In this document: in pieces, positions 6,797 through 9,181 of the stretch | Numbering within the stretch: position 1 is the stretch's first letter | How the letters are laid out: every line of letters begins with the position of its first letter | Source of the DNA: Planctomycetes bacterium SM23_32 | Lineage (GTDB): Bacteria; Planctomycetota; Brocadiia; SM23-32 | NCBI GenBank assembly: GCA_001303885.1 | Contig: LJUE01000143.1 | Location: forward strand, 1-9,181 | DNA: 9,181 nt | Direction: 5' to 3' | The notes under the pieces: generated by a model | Told to the model about the DNA's origin: nothing | The model's input: the letters and a program-made list of their open reading frames with translations, nothing else | Database searches by the model: none | Program-made: the position numbers and the translations under genes

Positions 6797-6825
6797 TTGA
6801 TTGCCGCCGTGCCCGCGCATATACT
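6797..6825 (+). promoter_or_regulatory. Sigma70-like promoter for the small lipoprotein gene
   Basis: TTGATT (6797-6802) and TATACT (6820-6825) are spaced by exactly 17 bp, matching consensus at four and five of six positions, in otherwise very G+C-rich DNA. Transcription would start near 6832 and leave a leader of about 54 nt before the ATG at 6886. It is the best promoter in the window. Confidence 0.6.
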
Positions 6826-6885
6826 GCGCGCGCACGCGGCACGTCGCGGCTTGCCGGTTCGATACCCCATCGAGGGAGTGTGGCC

Positions 6886-7080
6886 ATGAAGCAGCGCGTG
6901 GCACTGCTGGTCCTTGCCCTTAGCGTGTTGATGGTCCTCTGCGGTTGCGTCAACGGCGGCGCCTTTCTGACCCAGAAGGTCCGCGTCCGAGCGGGTCTGA
7001 GGAGGAGCACCGTCAGCCTGCTGGGCGTAGTGCCCCTGTGGCAATCGGAGATGCCGGCGGAAGAGGCCGCCGAGCGTTAG
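6886..7080 (+). CDS. Small lipoprotein (64 aa)
   Basis: A short secreted lipoprotein of unknown function. It begins MKQRVALLVLALSV, a signal peptide with a positively charged start and a hydrophobic core, and ends that region with the lipobox LCGC, so C21 would be the lipidated residue and the mature chain about 44 aa. The mature part (VNGGAFLTQKVRVRAGL, then STVSLLGVVPLWQSE) has no domain I recognise. Val at position +2 gives no inner-membrane retention signal. The ATG is preceded by GAGGGAG (6872-6878) at good spacing and by a strong promoter candidate. Upstream in-frame codons back to 6565 give a proline/arginine-rich peptide unlike protein, so the longer start is rejected. It converges on the alcohol dehydrogenase gene. 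Confidence 0.75.
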   Translation: MKQRVALLVLALSVLMVLCGCVNGGAFLTQKVRVRAGLRRSTVSLLGVVPLWQSEMPAEEAAER

Positions 7081-7087
7081 GCGGCGG

Positions 7088-7107
7088 ACGCGTCGGTCAC
7101 GACGCGT
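7088..7107. terminator. Hairpin between convergent genes, overlapping the dehydrogenase stop
   Basis: ACGCGTCG (7088-7095) and CGACGCGT (7100-7107) form a perfect 8-bp stem with a 4-nt loop, 7 nt after the lipoprotein stop. The TGA of the dehydrogenase (7099-7097) lies in its loop. No U-tract follows on either strand, so it is either a bidirectional terminator of the G+C-rich type or a 3'-end-stabilising hairpin. Confidence 0.5.
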
Positions 7108-8392
7108 ACTTCTCGTGCGGCCGGATGGCGGAGAAGTCCCCCTTGCGGGCGGCCTTCAGGATGGGTTTCATGTAGCGGTCCACGTCGGCGGCCGACATGG
7201 GGATGGGCATGCCGCGCAGCTTGGACTCGAGGGCCGGGTCCTTCGCCGCGGCGAGCATCCGATTGACGTGCTTGCGGCCGAACGCCTTCACCTCATCCAG
7301 CTTTGTGGGGAAGCCCACGCTCTGGGCCAGCGCGGCCATGCCGCGTGCGACGGCCCGCCCCAGCTCCATGCCGCCCAGCGCCTCCAGGTCGGCGGCGCCG
7401 TCCACGTAGCCGTGCTCCTGGTAGATGCGGCCGACCCGGCGGAGCCTGTCCTCGATGGCGGGCGCGAAGAAGCAGACGTAGTAGGGCGTCAGCAGCGCCG
7501 CAGCCATGCCGTGGTCCATCACGTCTACCAGGCTGAAGCTGTTCAGGTGGGGGCCGCTGGTGCTGCCGATCATGATGGCGTAGCCGCCCAGGTCGGTGCC
7601 GAGGCCGATGCTCTCGCGCAGCGGCTCGCAGGCCGGCTGCTTGACAGCGCCGGGCAGGGCGCCCACGATCAGCTCCAGTCCGACCAGCGCCGCCTCCTCC
7701 ACCGTGGCGAACCGCCTGTGCTCCCGGGAGGTGCCGAAGTAGACCTCCAGCAGGTGGCAGATGCCGTCGAGCGCGCCCACCTTGGTGAACTGGGGCGACA
7801 TGGTCATCGTGGCGCGGTAGTCGAACAACGCCACCGGCGGGACGACGGCCGTGTCAATGAACAGCTTCTTCTGGGAGGTCTCCATGTTCGTGAGGTTGGC
7901 GTACTTGGTCAGGTGGGCGGCCGAGCCGGCGGCCGTCTGCACCGCCATGAAAGGCACCAGCTTCTGGCCCGTGGTCTCCATGCGGGAGCTGACCTTGCCC
8001 AGGCCGAAGTAGTCCTCGCAGGAGCCGCCCAGGGAGGCGAGCGTCACCGAGCCCTTCAGCGCGTCAATGAGGCTGCCGCCGCCGAGCCCGACGACGGCCT
8101 CGGGGCGGATGGATAGTATCTCGTCGCGGACGCGCTCGACGTCGAGGATGGGGGCGTTGGGGCCGGCGCCCGGGCACTCGGCACGTATGGTGAGCCCGCA
8201 GCGTTCGAAGGCTTCTTTGAGGCCCTGGAGCATGCCGTTGTTCGTGCACGAACGGCCGCGCACGAGCAGGAACTCCTCGCCGATGCGCGCGGCAAGCTCG
8301 CCGGCGTGCTGGATGGCCCCCGGGCCGTAAGCGTAGGCGTCGCCCTTGAACTCGCCGATCAGCTCACGCGCCTTCCGCTTCAGCTCCTCCAT
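7097..8392 (-). CDS. Iron-containing (group III) alcohol dehydrogenase
   Basis: A 431-residue cytosolic NAD(P)-dependent dehydrogenase of the Fe-ADH/glycerol-dehydrogenase-like superfamily; substrate unknown. The N-terminal nucleotide-binding part has GLGGGSLIDALKG (102-114). The helical metal-binding part has GALDGICHLLE with D209 and H213, then GPHLNSFSLVDVMDHG with H282 and H294, giving the expected Asp-His-His-His set. The spacing between the last two histidines is 12 rather than the 14 of FucO-type enzymes, and Phe replaces the extra histidine of the HxxxH pattern. From memory the GPHLxSFSL form is a recurrent subfamily. AVQTAAGSAAHLTKYANLTN (150-169) is the usual substrate-domain segment. 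The ATG start follows a strong GGGAGGGGGA ribosome-binding site and lies 51 nt downstream of the kinase stop, so the two are probably co-transcribed. The C-terminus ends in a hairpin region shared with the lipoprotein gene. Confidence 0.92.
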   Translation of the reverse strand: MEELKRKARELIGEFKGDAYAYGPGAIQHAGELAARIGEEFLLVRGRSCTNNGMLQGLKEAFERCGLTIRAECPGAGPNAPILDVERVRDEILSIRPEAVVGLGGGSLIDALKGSVTLASLGGSCEDYFGLGKVSSRMETTGQKLVPFMAVQTAAGSAAHLTKYANLTNMETSQKKLFIDTAVVPPVALFDYRATMTMSPQFTKVGALDGICHLLEVYFGTSREHRRFATVEEAALVGLELIVGALPGAVKQPACEPLRESIGLGTDLGGYAIMIGSTSGPHLNSFSLVDVMDHGMAAALLTPYYVCFFAPAIEDRLRRVGRIYQEHGYVDGAADLEALGGMELGRAVARGMAALAQSVGFPTKLDEVKAFGRKHVNRMLAAAKDPALESKLRGMPIPMSAADVDRYMKPILKAARKGDFSAIRPHEKYAS

Positions 8393-8443
8393 TCCCCCTC
8401 CCTCGGTGTGCGTGGGCCAGCCGTCCCGGCAGTCGCCGGCGGG

Positions 8444-9181
8444 CTACCCGCCGAGCCAGAGCACCAGGATGCCCACCAGAAGTATCAGGACGACCAGCCC
8501 CACGATGAGGAGCCCCATGATGAGGGGGCCGCGGTCGCGCTGCGGCCGCAGGATCTGCTGGGCCAGCACGGTGCTCTCGCCGGATTCCTCCGGCGGCGGC
8601 TCGTAGGCGGCGAAGTCGCCCGGCCCGAAGGGGGCAATGTCCCTGGCCGCCTTCGCTGCCGGCTGTCGGGCCGTCTCCTCCCGTGCGGGCGGCGCCGACG
8701 GCAGCTCGTCCTCGTCCAGCTCGATGCTGGCCCCCATCTTGATCTCGCCCAGTATCTCCCGCAGGCTGGCCTCGTCTTCGAAGCCGGTCTGGCTCTCCTC
8801 GAAGCCCTCGGCGGCGATGGTCCGCCCCGCCAGCGCGTTCTCCAGGTCGGCGATGTACTCGTCGTAGTTCTGGTAGCGCTCGGCGGGGTGCTTGGCCATC
8901 ATCTTGCAGATGATGGAGGAGATCGCTTCGGGCAGCTCTTCGCGCACCTCGATGGGGGGCGTCAGGGGCGTGCTCAGGTGCTGGGCAACGACGGCCATGG
9001 CCGTGCGCGCCACGAAGGGCGGCCGGCCGGTGAGCATGTGGTAGAAGGTGGCCCCCAGCGAGTAGATGTCGGTGCGCAGGTCCAGCGCCTCGCTGGAGCG
9101 GATCTGCTCGGGGCTCATGTAGTTGGGCGTGCCGACGGTCTGAAGCTCCCCGGTCAGCGACACGACGCCCTTGATGGTGAG
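8444..9181 (-). CDS. Tail-anchored Ser/Thr protein kinase (N-terminal part outside window)
   Basis: C-terminal 245 residues of a bacterial Hanks-type (PknB-like) kinase. The reading frame is open at the right edge (LTIKGVVSLTGELQT), which is the activation loop, so the ATP-binding lobe, catalytic loop and DFG lie outside; the GTG at 9163 is not the start. Residues below are counted from the edge. GTPNYMSPEQ (17-26) is subdomain VIII, TDIYSLGATFYHMLTGRPPF with D38 is subdomain IX, and AERYQNYDEY holds the subdomain XI arginine. The kinase domain ends near 115. An acidic, proline/alanine-rich linker of about 100 residues follows, then one TM helix (about 218-243) of nearly pure Leu/Val/Ile/Gly ending in WLGG at the C-terminus. 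There are no PASTA or other extracellular repeats, so this is a tail-anchored kinase with almost nothing outside the membrane. It probably heads an operon with the alcohol dehydrogenase. Confidence 0.93.
   Translation of the reverse strand, partial: LTIKGVVSLTGELQTVGTPNYMSPEQIRSSEALDLRTDIYSLGATFYHMLTGRPPFVARTAMAVVAQHLSTPLTPPIEVREELPEAISSIICKMMAKHPAERYQNYDEYIADLENALAGRTIAAEGFEESQTGFEDEASLREILGEIKMGASIELDEDELPSAPPAREETARQPAAKAARDIAPFGPGDFAAYEPPPEESGESTVLAQQILRPQRDRGPLIMGLLIVGLVVLILLVGILVLWLGG

Noticed and set aside
6565..6885. Upstream extension of the lipoprotein frame to an ATG at 6565
   Set aside because: It would bury the signal peptide internally, reads as unstructured Pro/Arg-rich sequence, and crosses a strong promoter candidate; the ATG at 6886 has the ribosome-binding site.
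6546..7010. Minus-strand frame across the intergenic region and lipoprotein gene
   Set aside because: No motif, cysteine/arginine-rich, and antisense to a convincing lipoprotein signal peptide.
7115..8116. 333-codon plus-strand frame opposite the alcohol dehydrogenase gene
   Set aside because: Antisense shadow without motifs; the minus-strand Fe-ADH has complete cofactor and metal motifs.
8393..8443. CCGGC/GCCGG mini-hairpin between the kinase and dehydrogenase genes
   Set aside because: Five pairs with no U-tract in G+C-rich DNA; not distinguishable from chance.

Overview
This is a G+C-rich stretch (roughly two thirds or more G+C by eye) with densely packed bacterial genes on both strands. 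The gene content includes a TIM-barrel glycosidase-like protein with a GH42-type trimerisation domain, a membrane SpoIIE/PP2C phosphatase, a tail-anchored Ser/Thr kinase, an enolase-superfamily enzyme and a NIF3-like protein. This mix best fits a Planctomycetota/PVC-type or neighbouring uncultured lineage. The assignment is an inference from gene style; there is no rRNA or marker gene in the window.

Layout. (1) 1-4470, plus strand: the 3' part of a glycoside-hydrolase-like gene (frame open to the left edge), a two-TM protein of an uncharacterised family 34 nt downstream, then, after a 110-nt gap with a candidate promoter, a membrane-anchored SpoIIE-type phosphatase. (2) 4488-6397, minus strand: an enolase-superfamily (mandelate racemase subgroup) enzyme followed 14 nt later by a NIF3/DUF34-like gene, converging on the phosphatase gene with only 17 nt between stops. 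Just upstream of the enolase gene are two coding-like frames that suggest a broken small gene ending in an ATGA overlap. (3) 6572-6885: intergenic DNA with an imperfect inverted repeat around a 13-bp palindrome, and a good sigma70-like promoter (TTGATT-17-TATACT) for a 64-aa lipoprotein at 6886-7080. (4) 7097-9181, minus strand: a Ser/Thr kinase that runs off the right edge, followed 51 nt later by an iron-dependent alcohol dehydrogenase. The dehydrogenase and lipoprotein genes converge on a hairpin.

How it fits together. The hydrolase-like, enolase-superfamily and alcohol-dehydrogenase genes suggest carbohydrate or acid-sugar catabolism, but no substrate can be read from the sequence. The kinase and SpoIIE phosphatase are membrane signalling proteins about 4 kb apart and on opposite strands; a shared pathway is possible but not shown. 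I see no CRISPR array, insertion sequence, phage gene, tRNA or rRNA, and no convincing new multi-gene system. The most interesting items are the uncharacterised two-TM family, the divergent NIF3 paralogue next to a dehydratase-like enzyme, the apparent frameshift remnant, and the structured intergenic region.
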